This document shows positions 18,648 through 27,170 of a stretch of 64,000 nucleotides of DNA, piece after piece; within the stretch, counting starts at the first letter, position 1, and each line of letters opens with the position of its first letter. The position numbers were made by a program, and so were the translations under genes. Origin of the DNA: Pseudomonas huaxiensis (GTDB taxonomy: Bacteria > Pseudomonadota > Gammaproteobacteria > Pseudomonadales > Pseudomonadaceae); contig NZ_QKVL01000013.1 in assembly GCF_003231275.1 (NCBI RefSeq), forward strand, positions 1-64,000. Reading direction: 5' to 3'. The notes under the pieces were generated by a model. The model had not been told where the DNA came from. It did no database searches and saw only the letters and a program-made list of their open reading frames with translations.

Positions 18648-20138
18648 ATGGTTGATGGATTGCTTGACCGCCTGGGTGTCCCCGCCAGTGCCTACACCCA
18701 CGGCAACCATCCGGTTCACACCCCCATCGATGGCAGCGTGATCGCCTCGGTGCACCTGGAGCCGGCCGCCGCGGTCAGCGCAAAGATCGACCAGGCCCAA
18801 CAAGCCTTCCTGGCCTGGCGCAATGTACCGGCGCCGCGTCGCGGTGAGCTGGTGCGCCTGTTTGGTGAAATCCTGCGCGAGTACAAGGCGCAACTGGGCG
18901 AACTGGTGTCGGTGGAAGCCGGCAAGATCACCCAGGAAGGCCTGGGCGAAGTGCAGGAAATGATCGACATCTGCGACTTCGCCGTCGGCCTGTCGCGCCA
19001 GCTCTACGGCCTGACCATCGCTTCCGAGCGTCCCGGCCACCACATGCGTGAAAGCTGGCATCCGCTGGGCGTGGTAGGCGTGATCAGCGCCTTCAACTTC
19101 CCGGTCGCGGTCTGGGCCTGGAACACCACCCTGGCGCTGGTCTGCGGTAACGCCGTGGTCTGGAAACCGTCCGAGAAAACCCCGCTGACCGCACTGGCTT
19201 GCCAGGCGCTGTTCGAAAAAGCGTTGGCCGCGTTCGGCGATGCGCCGCAAGGCCTGAGCCAGGTGATCATCGGTGACCGCGACGCCGGCCAGGCGTTGGT
19301 GGACGACCCGCGCGTGCCGCTGGTCAGCGCCACCGGCAGCACCCGCATGGGCCGCGAAGTCGGTCCGCGGGTGGCGGCGCGTTTCGGTCGCAGCATCCTC
19401 GAACTGGGCGGCAACAACGCCATGATCCTCGCCCCCAGCGCCGACCTTGATCTGGCCGTGCGCGCCGTGCTGTTCAGCGCTGTGGGCACCGCCGGCCAGC
19501 GCTGCACCACCTTGCGCCGGGTGATCGTGCACCGTTCGGTCAAGGATGAAGTGGTGGCGCGGGTCAAATCCGCCTACGGCAAAGTGCGTATCGGTGATCC
19601 GCGTGAAGGCAACCTGATTGGCCCGCTGATCGACAAGGCGTCGTTCCAGTCCATGCAGGACGCGCTGGCCCGAGCCCGTGATGAAGGCGGCCAGGTGTTC
19701 GGCGGCGAGCGTCAACTGGCCGAGCAGTATCCGAATGCCTATTACGTGGCGCCGGCGATTGTCGAAATGCCGGGGCAGACCGAGGTGGTGCGCCATGAAA
19801 CCTTCGCGCCGATTCTCTATGTGCTGACCTACGATGACTTCGACGAAGCGCTGCGCCTGAACAACGAAGTGCCACAGGGGCTCTCGTCCTGCATCTTCAC
19901 CACCGACCTGCGCGAGGCCGAGCGTTTCCAGAGCGCCGCGGGCAGTGACTGCGGGATTGCCAACGTCAACATCGGCACCAGCGGTGCGGAGATTGGCGGG
20001 GCGTTTGGTGGTGAGAAGGAGACTGGCGGTGGTCGTGAGTCGGGGTCGGATAGCTGGAAGGCCTACATGCGCCGGCAGACCAACACCGTGAACTATTCCC
20101 GGGAGCTGCCGCTGGCGCAGGGGATTGTGTTCGACTGA
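18648..20138 (+). CDS. amaB: Delta1-piperideine-6-carboxylate (2-aminoadipate 6-semialdehyde) dehydrogenase
   Basis: A 496-residue NAD(P)-dependent aldehyde dehydrogenase that oxidises the semialdehyde formed from L-pipecolate to 2-aminoadipate. Family features are the Rossmann segment VVGVISAFNFPVAVWAWNTT, general base Glu252 in ELGGNN and nucleophile Cys286 in GTAGQRCTTLRR, the ALDH7/antiquitin-like motif. ATG 18648 is preceded by GCAGGAG. It is followed, after a REP element, by amaA, which makes its substrate. The assignment rests on family and on conserved synteny with P. putida PP_5258. Confidence 0.9.
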   Translation: MVDGLLDRLGVPASAYTHGNHPVHTPIDGSVIASVHLEPAAAVSAKIDQAQQAFLAWRNVPAPRRGELVRLFGEILREYKAQLGELVSVEAGKITQEGLGEVQEMIDICDFAVGLSRQLYGLTIASERPGHHMRESWHPLGVVGVISAFNFPVAVWAWNTTLALVCGNAVVWKPSEKTPLTALACQALFEKALAAFGDAPQGLSQVIIGDRDAGQALVDDPRVPLVSATGSTRMGREVGPRVAARFGRSILELGGNNAMILAPSADLDLAVRAVLFSAVGTAGQRCTTLRRVIVHRSVKDEVVARVKSAYGKVRIGDPREGNLIGPLIDKASFQSMQDALARARDEGGQVFGGERQLAEQYPNAYYVAPAIVEMPGQTEVVRHETFAPILYVLTYDDFDEALRLNNEVPQGLSSCIFTTDLREAERFQSAAGSDCGIANVNIGTSGAEIGGAFGGEKETGGGRESGSDSWKAYMRRQTNTVNYSRELPLAQGIVFD

Positions 20139-20161
20139 TTCAGTGTTTTGCCCTTGAGGGC

Positions 20162-20236
20162 GCCATCGCTGGCAAGCCAGCTCCCACAGTGAGCGGCATG
20201 CAGCCGACTCGTGGGAGCCGGCTTGCCGGCGATGGC
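20162..20236. repeat. REP-type inverted repeat between amaB and amaA
   Basis: 26-bp arms (20162-20187 and 20211-20236) with the core GCCATCGCTGGCAAGCCAGC, pairing imperfectly (CAGC against CCGG differences). It is the same REP family as 6545-6624. Placed inside a likely operon, it may set differential mRNA levels of amaB and amaA. Confidence 0.8.
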
Positions 20237-20267
20237 CTCACAACAAGACCCGAGCCGGAGCCAGGCC

Positions 20268-21554
20268 ATGCCCGAACTGCGTCAACAATGCTTGTGGGAA
20301 TACGTCACCCCGCCCGCGGCGCCCGCCGCGGCATTGGCGGCTGAGGTCAAGGCCGATGTCTGTGTGATCGGTGGTGGTATCACCGGTCTCTCGGCCGCGC
20401 TGCACTTGCTCGAACAGGGCAAGTCGGTGGTGCTGCTGGAAGCCAGCGTCATTGGCCACGGTGGTTCCGGGCGCAATGTCGGGCTGGTCAACGCCGGCAC
20501 CTGGATCCGTCCCGATGACGTCGAGAGCACCCTCGGCCAGCAACAGGGCAGCCGTCTGAACAAACTGCTGGGCGAGGCCCCGGCGCAAGTCTTCGCCTTG
20601 ATCGAGCGTCTGGGCATCGATTGCCAGGCGCGCAACGAAGGCACGCTGCACATGGCCCACAACGCCACCGGCGTGGCTGACCTGCAAGCCCGCCACGAAC
20701 AATGGACCCGCCGCGGCGCCGACGTCGAACTGCTCACCGGCGCCCGCTGCGAGGACTACTGCGGCACTGACAAGATTTCCGCCGCGCTGCTCGACCGCCG
20801 CGCCGGCACCATCAACCCCATGGCCTACACCCGTGGCCTGGCCGAAGCGGTCACGCGCCTGGGCGGCAAGATTTATCCACAGTCTCCGGTGCAAGGGCTG
20901 GTGCGCAACGGCAGCGGCTGGCAGGTGAAAACCGCCAAAGGCGCCGTCAGCGCCGAGAAAGTGGTGATCTCCACCGGCGCCTACACCGAAGGCGACTGGA
21001 CCGACCTGCAGCGCCACTTCTTCCGCGGTTATTACTACCAGGTCGCTTCGGCACCACTGCATGGTGCCGCCGCCGATAACGTGCTCAAACACGGCCAAGG
21101 TTCCTGGGACACGCGCACCGTGTTGAGCAGCATCCGCCGCGACGACCAGGGCCGCCTGCTGCTGGGCAGTCTCGGCCGGGTCGACAACAAGCCGGCGTGG
21201 TTCGTGCGCAGTTGGGCCGACCGCATCCAGAGCCATTACTTCCCGCAACTGGGCAAGGTCGAGTGGGAAATGCACTGGACCGGCTGCATCGATTTCACCC
21301 CCGACCACCTGATGCGTCTGTTCGAGCCGGCGCCGGGTATCGTCGCCGTGACCGGCTACAACGGTCGCGGCAACACCACCGGCACAGTAATCGGCAAGGC
21401 GTTCGCGCAGTTCCTGCTGCAGGATGATCCGGACACGCTGCCGATTGCCTTTTCACCCATGAAACCGGTGGCGGTGCCAGCGCTGCGGACCGGCTTCTAC
21501 GAAACCGGGTTCTCGCTGTATCACGCGGGGCAGTGCCTTCGCGTGGTGCTTTAG
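20268..21554 (+). CDS. amaA: L-pipecolate oxidase (FAD-dependent, DadA/sarcosine oxidase-like)
   Basis: A 428-residue flavoprotein that oxidises L-pipecolate to delta1-piperideine-6-carboxylate. The FAD-binding Rossmann motif is DVCVIGGGITGLSAALHLLEQG at residues 29-50, with GGSGRNVGLVNAGTW after it and a C-terminal GYNGRGNTTGTVIGKAFA. ATG 20268 follows GGAGCC and gives the usual MPELR.QCLWE start. It acts in series with amaB. The stop codon overlaps the stop of the convergent channel gene by four bases. Confidence 0.88.
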   Translation: MPELRQQCLWEYVTPPAAPAAALAAEVKADVCVIGGGITGLSAALHLLEQGKSVVLLEASVIGHGGSGRNVGLVNAGTWIRPDDVESTLGQQQGSRLNKLLGEAPAQVFALIERLGIDCQARNEGTLHMAHNATGVADLQARHEQWTRRGADVELLTGARCEDYCGTDKISAALLDRRAGTINPMAYTRGLAEAVTRLGGKIYPQSPVQGLVRNGSGWQVKTAKGAVSAEKVVISTGAYTEGDWTDLQRHFFRGYYYQVASAPLHGAAADNVLKHGQGSWDTRTVLSSIRRDDQGRLLLGSLGRVDNKPAWFVRSWADRIQSHYFPQLGKVEWEMHWTGCIDFTPDHLMRLFEPAPGIVAVTGYNGRGNTTGTVIGKAFAQFLLQDDPDTLPIAFSPMKPVAVPALRTGFYETGFSLYHAGQCLRVVL

Positions 21555-22981
21555 GCCTTCTTGAGCCAGTTGAGGAAACCGCCTTTCTTGATCACGGCGG
21601 GTTTCTGCAAAACCAACGACTGGCTGTTCTGCTCGCGCACGCGCTGCAGCTTGCTCAGTGCAGCCTTCACCTCGTCGCGCTTCTCCAGGCAGTCGCGCAC
21701 CTCGGCCTTGTCGATGCGGTAGAGCAGGCAACTGGTCAGCGTGCGGAACTCGGCGCTGGAGGCGTCACCGTCCAGCAGTCCTTCTACTCCCAGCACTTCG
21801 CCCGGGCCCATGCGCCCGGCTTCCAGCAGCCGCTCACCGTCGTGGACCGCCGCCGACACCACGCCGGTACCGATCACCAGCACATGCTCGGAAGCCTGAT
21901 CGAGACCGAGGATCACCTGATCAGCCGGGTACTCGATGGCGATCATGCGCTGGCTCAGGCTGTCCTTTTCCTCGCTGCTCAGGGCCCGGAAGATCCGCAC
22001 GTCCTCCAGCAGACTGCGCTGGCGGCTCCATGGGCGGACCTGGCTGTCGCCGTTCCAGATAACGCCGGCGGCTACGAGGTGACGGTGGGCGAGGTCGAAC
22101 ATCTGGTTGCGCACCGGGTTCTTCTGGTCCATTGAACTGACGAAACCGCTGGCCTCGTACTCGACCGATTCCAGGGTCGAAGCCTTGATCGTCGCCTTCG
22201 GCTTGGGCGTGGTCAGCAGCGCGCTGCTGCCTTGCAAAGTCTTTTCCAGCGCATCCAGCACCTTGCGCGGCCGCACACTGGCCGGCACCACCACCGTGAT
22301 GGACACGCCGTGGACATCGTTGGGCCGGCTGAAATTGAGCAGTTTGGCCTTGGCTGCCACCGAGTTGGGGATCACCGCCATGCTGCCGTTGCCGGTGAGC
22401 AGGCGAGTGGCGCGCCAGTCGATATCGATCACCCGGCCTTCGGTGCCGTCGATGCTGATCCAGTCATCGATCTGATAGGGCCGGGTGGTGTTGAGCACGA
22501 TGCCGGAGAACACATCGCTCAGCGTGCTTTGCAGCGCCAGGCCGATGACGATGGCCATCACCCCGGACGTCGCCAGCAGGCCCTTGACCGGCAACTGCAT
22601 CACATAGGCCGCGGCGGCGACGATCGCCACCAGGAAAATCACCGCGCCCACCACATCCTGCAACAGCCGCCCGGTGTGCCCGCTGCGGGCAATCAGCAAC
22701 AGGCCGATCACCACCGTCAGCGTCCGCGCAGCGAACAGCCACCAGACAATTTCCAGCACCGTCGCCAGCAGATTGCGCGCAACGTCCTCGGGCCAGGGCG
22801 GCGGTTGCAGCGGGCTGATCCCGGCACTCAGCAGCACCCCGGTAAACAGCAGGAACGCCACCACCCGCGCGGCGATGCGCCAGTTGCGCTTCTCGATGGG
22901 GATCGCTCGCCACAGCAGCAGATCGAGCCCGAGCAGGAAAATGCCGAGCAGAAGAGGGTAGTCTTGGAGGAGTGCGGGCAT
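21551..22981 (-). CDS. MscS-family mechanosensitive channel with cyclic-nucleotide-binding domain
   Basis: A 476-residue inner-membrane protein. Several N-terminal helices lead to the MscS pore helix and beta domain (KGLLATSGVMAIVIGLALQS, LNTTRPYQIDDWISIDG, VIPNSVAAKAKLLNFSRP). Residues from about 325 form a cyclic-nucleotide-binding-type domain (VRIFRALSSEEKDSL, VLVIGTGVVSAAVHDG, GPGEVLGVEGLLDGD). This is the arrangement of bacterial cyclic-nucleotide-gated (bCNG) MscS relatives, which often respond poorly to tension. The nucleotide ligand is unknown. It is convergent with amaA. Confidence 0.88.
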   Translation of the reverse strand: MPALLQDYPLLLGIFLLGLDLLLWRAIPIEKRNWRIAARVVAFLLFTGVLLSAGISPLQPPPWPEDVARNLLATVLEIVWWLFAARTLTVVIGLLLIARSGHTGRLLQDVVGAVIFLVAIVAAAAYVMQLPVKGLLATSGVMAIVIGLALQSTLSDVFSGIVLNTTRPYQIDDWISIDGTEGRVIDIDWRATRLLTGNGSMAVIPNSVAAKAKLLNFSRPNDVHGVSITVVVPASVRPRKVLDALEKTLQGSSALLTTPKPKATIKASTLESVEYEASGFVSSMDQKNPVRNQMFDLAHRHLVAAGVIWNGDSQVRPWSRQRSLLEDVRIFRALSSEEKDSLSQRMIAIEYPADQVILGLDQASEHVLVIGTGVVSAAVHDGERLLEAGRMGPGEVLGVEGLLDGDASSAEFRTLTSCLLYRIDKAEVRDCLEKRDEVKAALSKLQRVREQNSQSLVLQKPAVIKKGGFLNWLKKA

Positions 22982-23363
22982 GGGGTTCTCTGGCGTGGTG
23001 GGGCGCTGACTGTTTCAAGGCTCATTCGAAACAATAGATTTCACAATGCCTTGTAGCTGTTTTCTGTAGGGCTCTTCTGAATCATACTCCGCGGCCTGTT
23101 GCTCTGTTGCGCCCGCCCGGGTGGCTGCTTAGGCTCCGACCGTCGCTGATTTTCAGTGATCGGGTGTCGCAGCCCAGAGCATAGCCAGAACCTCATTTCA
23201 GATCGCGGGCCGCCTTTGGTCCGTGTCTCCCTGTTATGGCGGTTGTGCGCGGGGCACCTTCGGGTGCGCCGGTTCCTATGCCCGGTCTGCGAACCCGCGT
23301 ACAGCTGCCACCCATCCGTTTCGCAGCGCCATGGCGGCAGCTCCATTGCATAGGAGTTGCAAG
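22982..23363 (+). promoter_or_regulatory. Intergenic leader with UUCG hairpin upstream of the DUF3077-like gene
   Basis: 382 bp without a convincing gene. Its 3' part carries a GC-rich leader whose clearest element is GCACC-TTCG-GGTGC at 23254-23267, a UUCG-capped hairpin, about 100 nt before the start codon. From memory, similar GGGCACCTTCGGGTGCGCC leaders lie before small DUF3077/DUF6124-type genes in other Pseudomonas and are often mis-annotated as short proteins; a search is required to confirm this. Two overlapping open frames across it look like artefacts of the GC-rich repeat. Confidence 0.5.
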
Positions 23364-23681
23364 ATGAAAAAACCCGTCCCCGATCCCCCGAACCTCGAAC
23401 TCACCCGCGTGTTGACCTGCCCGGTCCCGTTCGGCCCGACCGATTTCCATGGCAATCCGATGTTCATCGCCCGCGAAGGCATCTGCGCCGAAGACGCGCT
23501 GGTCCATGTCAGCCAGATACTCAACAGCGTCCAGGCCTACGCCTACGACAGCGCCGAATACCTGAGCTTGAACGACCAGGCGATGGCACTGGGGATCGCC
23601 CAGCAGGCGGAGATGGCGAAAGCGCTGGTGGATGCGGTGCTGGCGGGCGTCACTCGTAGTGGTAGCGGCAGGCCAGGATAG
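23364..23681 (+). CDS. Small conserved Pseudomonas protein, DUF3077/DUF6124-like
   Basis: A 105-residue soluble protein with no signal or membrane segment. The central motif GICAEDALVHVSQILNSVQAYAYDSAEYL and the C-terminal AMALGIAQQAEMAKALVDAVL match the small helical families labelled DUF3077/DUF6124 in Pseudomonas, whose function is unknown. ATG 23364 follows TAGGAG. Its 3' end overlaps on the other strand the remnant of a YoeB-type toxin. Members usually occur in several copies per genome behind related leader sequences. Confidence 0.7.
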   Translation: MKKPVPDPPNLELTRVLTCPVPFGPTDFHGNPMFIAREGICAEDALVHVSQILNSVQAYAYDSAEYLSLNDQAMALGIAQQAEMAKALVDAVLAGVTRSGSGRPG

Positions 23682-23790
23682 TCAGTGTTCCCGCTTCATA
23701 GAGATAGATCAGGCGGTGCTTGATGGTGATCCGGCGAGAGTGATAGCCGCTCAGGACGCCCTCGAGTGCTTCAGGTTTGCCCGCGCCCAC
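23650..23790 (-). pseudogene. 5'-truncated YoeB/Txe-family toxin remnant
   Basis: Reading leftward, the frame directly after the comM stop codon encodes 46 residues, VGAGKPEALEGVLSGYHSRR, then ITIKHRLIYLYEAG and ending CRYHYE. This is the C-terminal half of a YoeB-type mRNA interferase (GKPEPLK..LSGYWSRRI...EHRLVY...CRYHY). The N-terminal half and an antitoxin gene are missing, because the frame meets the comM stop. It could only be expressed from GTG 23790. It is most likely a relic from an old deletion next to comM. Confidence 0.8.
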
Positions 23791-23793
23791 GTC

Positions 23794-24449
23794 CTATTCC
23801 TGCCCCGCCGGCCGATATTGCAACGCCTCCGCCAGATGATCCCGGCGAATGTCCTGGGCTTCTTCCAGGTCCGCCAACGTCCTCGCCACCTTGAGCAAGC
23901 GATGCGCGGCGCGCAGTGAAAGGGTCAGCCGCTCGCACGCGCTCTCCAGCCAGCGCTCGTCGTCTGTGGATAACCCGCAGTGGCGGCGCAGGCCGGGTAG
24001 GTCGAGGAAGGCATTGGCACAGCCTTGTCTGCGCTGCTGGCGCTCGCGGGTGATGGCGACCTGATGGGCGAGGGTGGCGCTGTCGGGGCCGTTGTCGGTG
24101 GTGGGTGACAGGGCGGTGGCTTCGCGGGCGACGGTGAGGTGCAGGTCGATGCGGTCGAGCAGCGGGCCGGAGAGTTTGTTGCGGTAGCGCTGGACCATTT
24201 CACTGCTGCAGCGGCAGCGGCCAGTGGGGTCGCCGAGATATCCACAGGGGCAAGGGTTCATCGCCGCGACCAGTTGAAAGCGTGCCGGAAAGCGCACCCG
24301 GTCCCGCGCCCGCGCCACCACGATCTCGCCTGATTCTAGAGGCTCGCGAAGCACCTCCAGCACGCGGCGCTCGAACTCGGGCAGTTCATCGAGAAACAGA
24401 ACACCGTGATGGGCGAGCGTGATTTCGCCCGGCGTCGGGCGCGAACCAC
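23794..24449 (-). pseudogene. comM: comM (yifB) 3' fragment, split by the transposon
   Basis: The C-terminal part of the ComM/YifB Mg-chelatase-like AAA+ helicase, beginning SRPTPGEITLAHHGVLFLDE and continuing LPEFERRVLEVLREPLESGE (Walker B and sensor region), then AAMNPCPCGYLGDPTGRCRC and ending in AGQE-TAG. The 5' part is at 48327-49167. Joining the two with one copy of ACCAC gives VGGGSRPTPGE in frame and a 498-residue protein. ComM promotes recombination during natural transformation. The split separates Walker A from Walker B, so the gene is inactive. Confidence 0.95.
24445..24449. repeat. Target-site duplication ACCAC, left copy
   Basis: Five bases ACCAC directly before the first transposon base, repeated directly after its last base at 48322-48326. 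A 5-bp duplication is the hallmark of Tn7-like transposition. Confidence 0.95.
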
Positions 24450-24583
24450 TGTAGGCTTTCGCAATAGATGCGAAACCATTACGCTAGAGGCCGCGAAGCA
24501 CCGTTTTCGATTGCACAAATAGATGCGAAAAATTTTCTAATTGGATGCGACAGGATTGAAAACTACTCGAAATAGCTGCGACC
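24450..24583. repeat. Left transposon end with four TnsB-type binding repeats
   Basis: The terminal 25 bp (24450-24474) matches the right terminus at 22 of 25 positions. Four copies of a 14-17-bp motif, consensus CRAATAGATGCGA, lie at 24460-24475, 24514-24530, 24535-24551 and 24567-24583, all in one orientation. Such arrays are the TnsB-binding sites of Tn7-like left ends. They reach the tnsA start, so TnsB may repress its own operon. Confidence 0.88.
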
Positions 24584-25251
24584 AAATTAAACAGGTCCGC
24601 CCGATCAAGCCGACACGCCGCAGCGTCTCCGGCTTCTTGCCCTTCCGAGGTGTCGGCGGTATCCCCTTCGAGTCGTTGCTGGAGCGCGATTTCCTCAAGC
24701 GGATGAGGTTCTCCCATCGGGTCGAATCGGTGATCGCTCAGCCTGCTCGCGTCGACTTCCTCGATTCTCGCGGGCGTCCTCAAACCTACACTCCCGACTT
24801 CTTGGTCCATTACCGCCAACTGCCCGGCGTTGACTACATGGACTACATCAAGCCGATGCTGGTCGAGGTCAAGCCAGCCTACGAGTGGCGCAAAAACTGG
24901 CGCACTTGGCTTGGGAAGTGGAAGGCAGCTCGCCGCTATGCGAGGCAGGAAGGTTGGACTTTTAGCATCTATGACGAGTCGCGTATTCGCGGACTCCCGC
25001 TCGAGAACATCACGTTCCTCGAACGGTTCGAACGGTTGGAGTTTGATCGCGAGGACATCGAGATGGTCCTGAAAACGCTCCAGGAGATGGAGCTTGCTCC
25101 GGTGCACTACCTCCTAGCCCGCCATTTCAAAGGCGTATACCGCGATCGCGGTGTGGCGCTGTTGTGGCATCTGATCGCCACTGGGCGGGTAGAGTGCGAC
25201 ATCACCGAACCTTTGAACGAATTCCTCGAGATCTGGACGGCCGCGGTATGA
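24541..25251 (+). CDS. tnsA: TnsA-family endonuclease subunit of the Tn7-like transposase
   Basis: A 236-residue protein that cuts the 5' ends of the transposon so that it leaves by cut-and-paste. The restriction-endonuclease-like core is readable: FESLLERDFLKRM (Glu in the first helix), YTPDFLV (Asp86) and VEVKPAYEW (Glu109, Lys111). The C-terminal helical part (LENITFLERF..., LLARHFKGVYRDRG, LLWHLIATGRVECDITEPL) resembles the TnsC-interacting winged helix. Start is uncertain: TTG 24541 or TTG 24556, since an in-frame stop lies at 24538. It overlaps tnsB by ATGA. Confidence 0.92.
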   Translation: MDATGLKTTRNSCDQIKQVRPIKPTRRSVSGFLPFRGVGGIPFESLLERDFLKRMRFSHRVESVIAQPARVDFLDSRGRPQTYTPDFLVHYRQLPGVDYMDYIKPMLVEVKPAYEWRKNWRTWLGKWKAARRYARQEGWTFSIYDESRIRGLPLENITFLERFERLEFDREDIEMVLKTLQEMELAPVHYLLARHFKGVYRDRGVALLWHLIATGRVECDITEPLNEFLEIWTAAV

Positions 25252-27170
25252 ACATCTATGACATTGACACTGATGAGCACCTGGTCCCCTTCGAACCCTC
25301 CAGGGAGCGCGTGCGTATTGAGGTGGGCGCGACGGTCCGTAGTGATAAGCAGAACTACCAGATCGTTCAACTGCTCGACCTTCAGAATGTTGTAGGCATC
25401 GAGGTCGAGTCTGGCCGTAGCGTATCGCTTCGAATCTCCGAGTTGGAGCCTGTGGAGCAAGAGCGAGTTGACGGCCTTTACGTCAACTATGACATCTCGA
25501 CCATCAGCTCCGATGAGTGGGCTATTGCGCAGCAGCGCTTCTCAGCCATCAAGCCGCTGTTGCGTGACTCTGTGCTTCCAAGAAACAGCGTCGAGGAGCG
25601 AGCCAAGGAAGTGGGTGTCGATGCGGCCACGCTTTATCGGTGGCTGGACCGCTATCAAAGCTGGCACGAGGTGCTAGCGCTTGTTCCTCGCAAGCGCGGC
25701 TGGCAATCAGGTAATAGCCGGCTGAGTGCCCAGGCGGACGATCTGATTGGGGCCGTGATCGAAGAGCACTATCTGACCACACAGCGTCGCTCGATCCAGT
25801 CGACTATCAAAGAAATCGAAACGCAGGCCAAAGCCCTTGGTCTTACCCCTCCCAGCGCATCGGCGATCAGGACCAGGATAAAGCGCATTCCTGAGAAAGT
25901 GGTGTTACGCCGGCGTGGTTTTGCCGACGAGGCGCGCAACCGCTTCACGCCTTCCGTTGGCAAATTCCCGGGTGCTGACTATCCGCTGGCGGTAGTTCAG
26001 ATCGACCACACGCCGATCGACCTCATCATCGTGGATGACCGGCATCGCAAGCCGATTGGACGCTTGTGGCTGACCCTTGCGATCGACGTGCACTCCCGGA
26101 TGATTACCGGCTACTACCTGGCCCTCGAAGATCCATCAGAGATCTCTGTCGGGATGTGCCTGGCGCACTCGATATTGCCGAAGGAATCCTGGCTGAACCT
26201 CCACAATGTTCGTGGAGAATGGCCGGTTTGGGGCTTCCCTCGCACCGTGCACACTGACAACGGCCCTGACTTCCAGGCTGAGAACTTCCGGCGGTCGTGC
26301 TCTAACTACAACATCGAGAACCAGTTCCGTCCGGTGAAGCGACCCAAGTACGGCGGTCATATCGAACGGCTGTTGGGCACCTTCATGCGTGAACTGCATG
26401 AGCTGCCAGGCACCACCCATAGCAGCGTGCCTGATAGGGCCGGCTACGACTCCGACAAGCACGCCGCACTCACGATGAGTGAGTTTGAGGAGTGGTTGGT
26501 CAAGACGATCATCATCTACCACAACCGTGTTCACTCTGGGATCTACATGCCTCCCGCGCGCAAATGGCACCTTGGCTTCTTCGGTAGCCGCGGTGTCGAT
26601 GCCTTGGTGAGTGTTCCGCCTCGACCAGCAGACCCACTCACGGTGCAGTTGGATTTCATGCCTTCTTACCGCCGTACCGTCCAGCACTACGGTGTTCAGC
26701 TTGACGTGTACTACTACTCGGAGGCCTTGCGTCACTGGATCGGTACGACGGATCCCGCCACCGGTCAGGCCCGCAAGTTCGTATTTAGGCGTGACCCTCG
26801 CGATATCAGTGTTATCTGGTTCTACGATCCTGTGCTCAAGCAATATTTTCGTGTGCCGGTGGCCAACCAAGCCTTCCCTGCTGCAACCCTTTGGGAATTC
26901 CGAGCAGCCAAGAAACAGGCGGTTGATGAGGGGCGTCAGCACATCGATGAAGCGTTGATCGGCAGGCTCATTTTGGAACGCCGCCAGATCGTGAATGATG
27001 CGTCAGCGAGTACCAAAAAGGCACGTCGTGATGCTCAGAAGCACAAGGTGCACACCAAAAACATTACGCCGGCACGGCCTGTCAAAGAGCGTGTGGAAGC
27101 GGTACCTTCTCTTCTAACAGGCGAAGGGCAACTGCTCGACGACGTTGACCTGATTGGTGATATCCAATGA
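25248..27170 (+). CDS. tnsB: TnsB/TniA-family DDE transposase
   Basis: A 640-residue transposase that binds the end repeats and makes the 3' cuts and strand transfer. After N-terminal DNA-binding domains (helix-turn-helix near 113-136, VEERAKEVGVDAATLYRWLD) the RNase-H-like core has the acidic triad Asp253 (QIDHTPID), Asp337 (HTDNGPDF) and Glu373 (HIERLLGTF). A beta-barrel domain and a basic C-terminal tail follow, the tail probably contacting TnsC. The ATG overlaps the tnsA stop and the gene ends overlapping tnsC, indicating a coupled operon. Length is normal for the family. Confidence 0.94.
   Translation: MNIYDIDTDEHLVPFEPSRERVRIEVGATVRSDKQNYQIVQLLDLQNVVGIEVESGRSVSLRISELEPVEQERVDGLYVNYDISTISSDEWAIAQQRFSAIKPLLRDSVLPRNSVEERAKEVGVDAATLYRWLDRYQSWHEVLALVPRKRGWQSGNSRLSAQADDLIGAVIEEHYLTTQRRSIQSTIKEIETQAKALGLTPPSASAIRTRIKRIPEKVVLRRRGFADEARNRFTPSVGKFPGADYPLAVVQIDHTPIDLIIVDDRHRKPIGRLWLTLAIDVHSRMITGYYLALEDPSEISVGMCLAHSILPKESWLNLHNVRGEWPVWGFPRTVHTDNGPDFQAENFRRSCSNYNIENQFRPVKRPKYGGHIERLLGTFMRELHELPGTTHSSVPDRAGYDSDKHAALTMSEFEEWLVKTIIIYHNRVHSGIYMPPARKWHLGFFGSRGVDALVSVPPRPADPLTVQLDFMPSYRRTVQHYGVQLDVYYYSEALRHWIGTTDPATGQARKFVFRRDPRDISVIWFYDPVLKQYFRVPVANQAFPAATLWEFRAAKKQAVDEGRQHIDEALIGRLILERRQIVNDASASTKKARRDAQKHKVHTKNITPARPVKERVEAVPSLLTGEGQLLDDVDLIGDIQ

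Noticed and set aside
23156-23353. Short + frame (AGHLRVRRFL-type peptide) in the leader before the DUF3077-like gene
   Set aside because: Such peptides are common mis-calls of a repeated GC-rich leader; the hairpin explains the conservation better.
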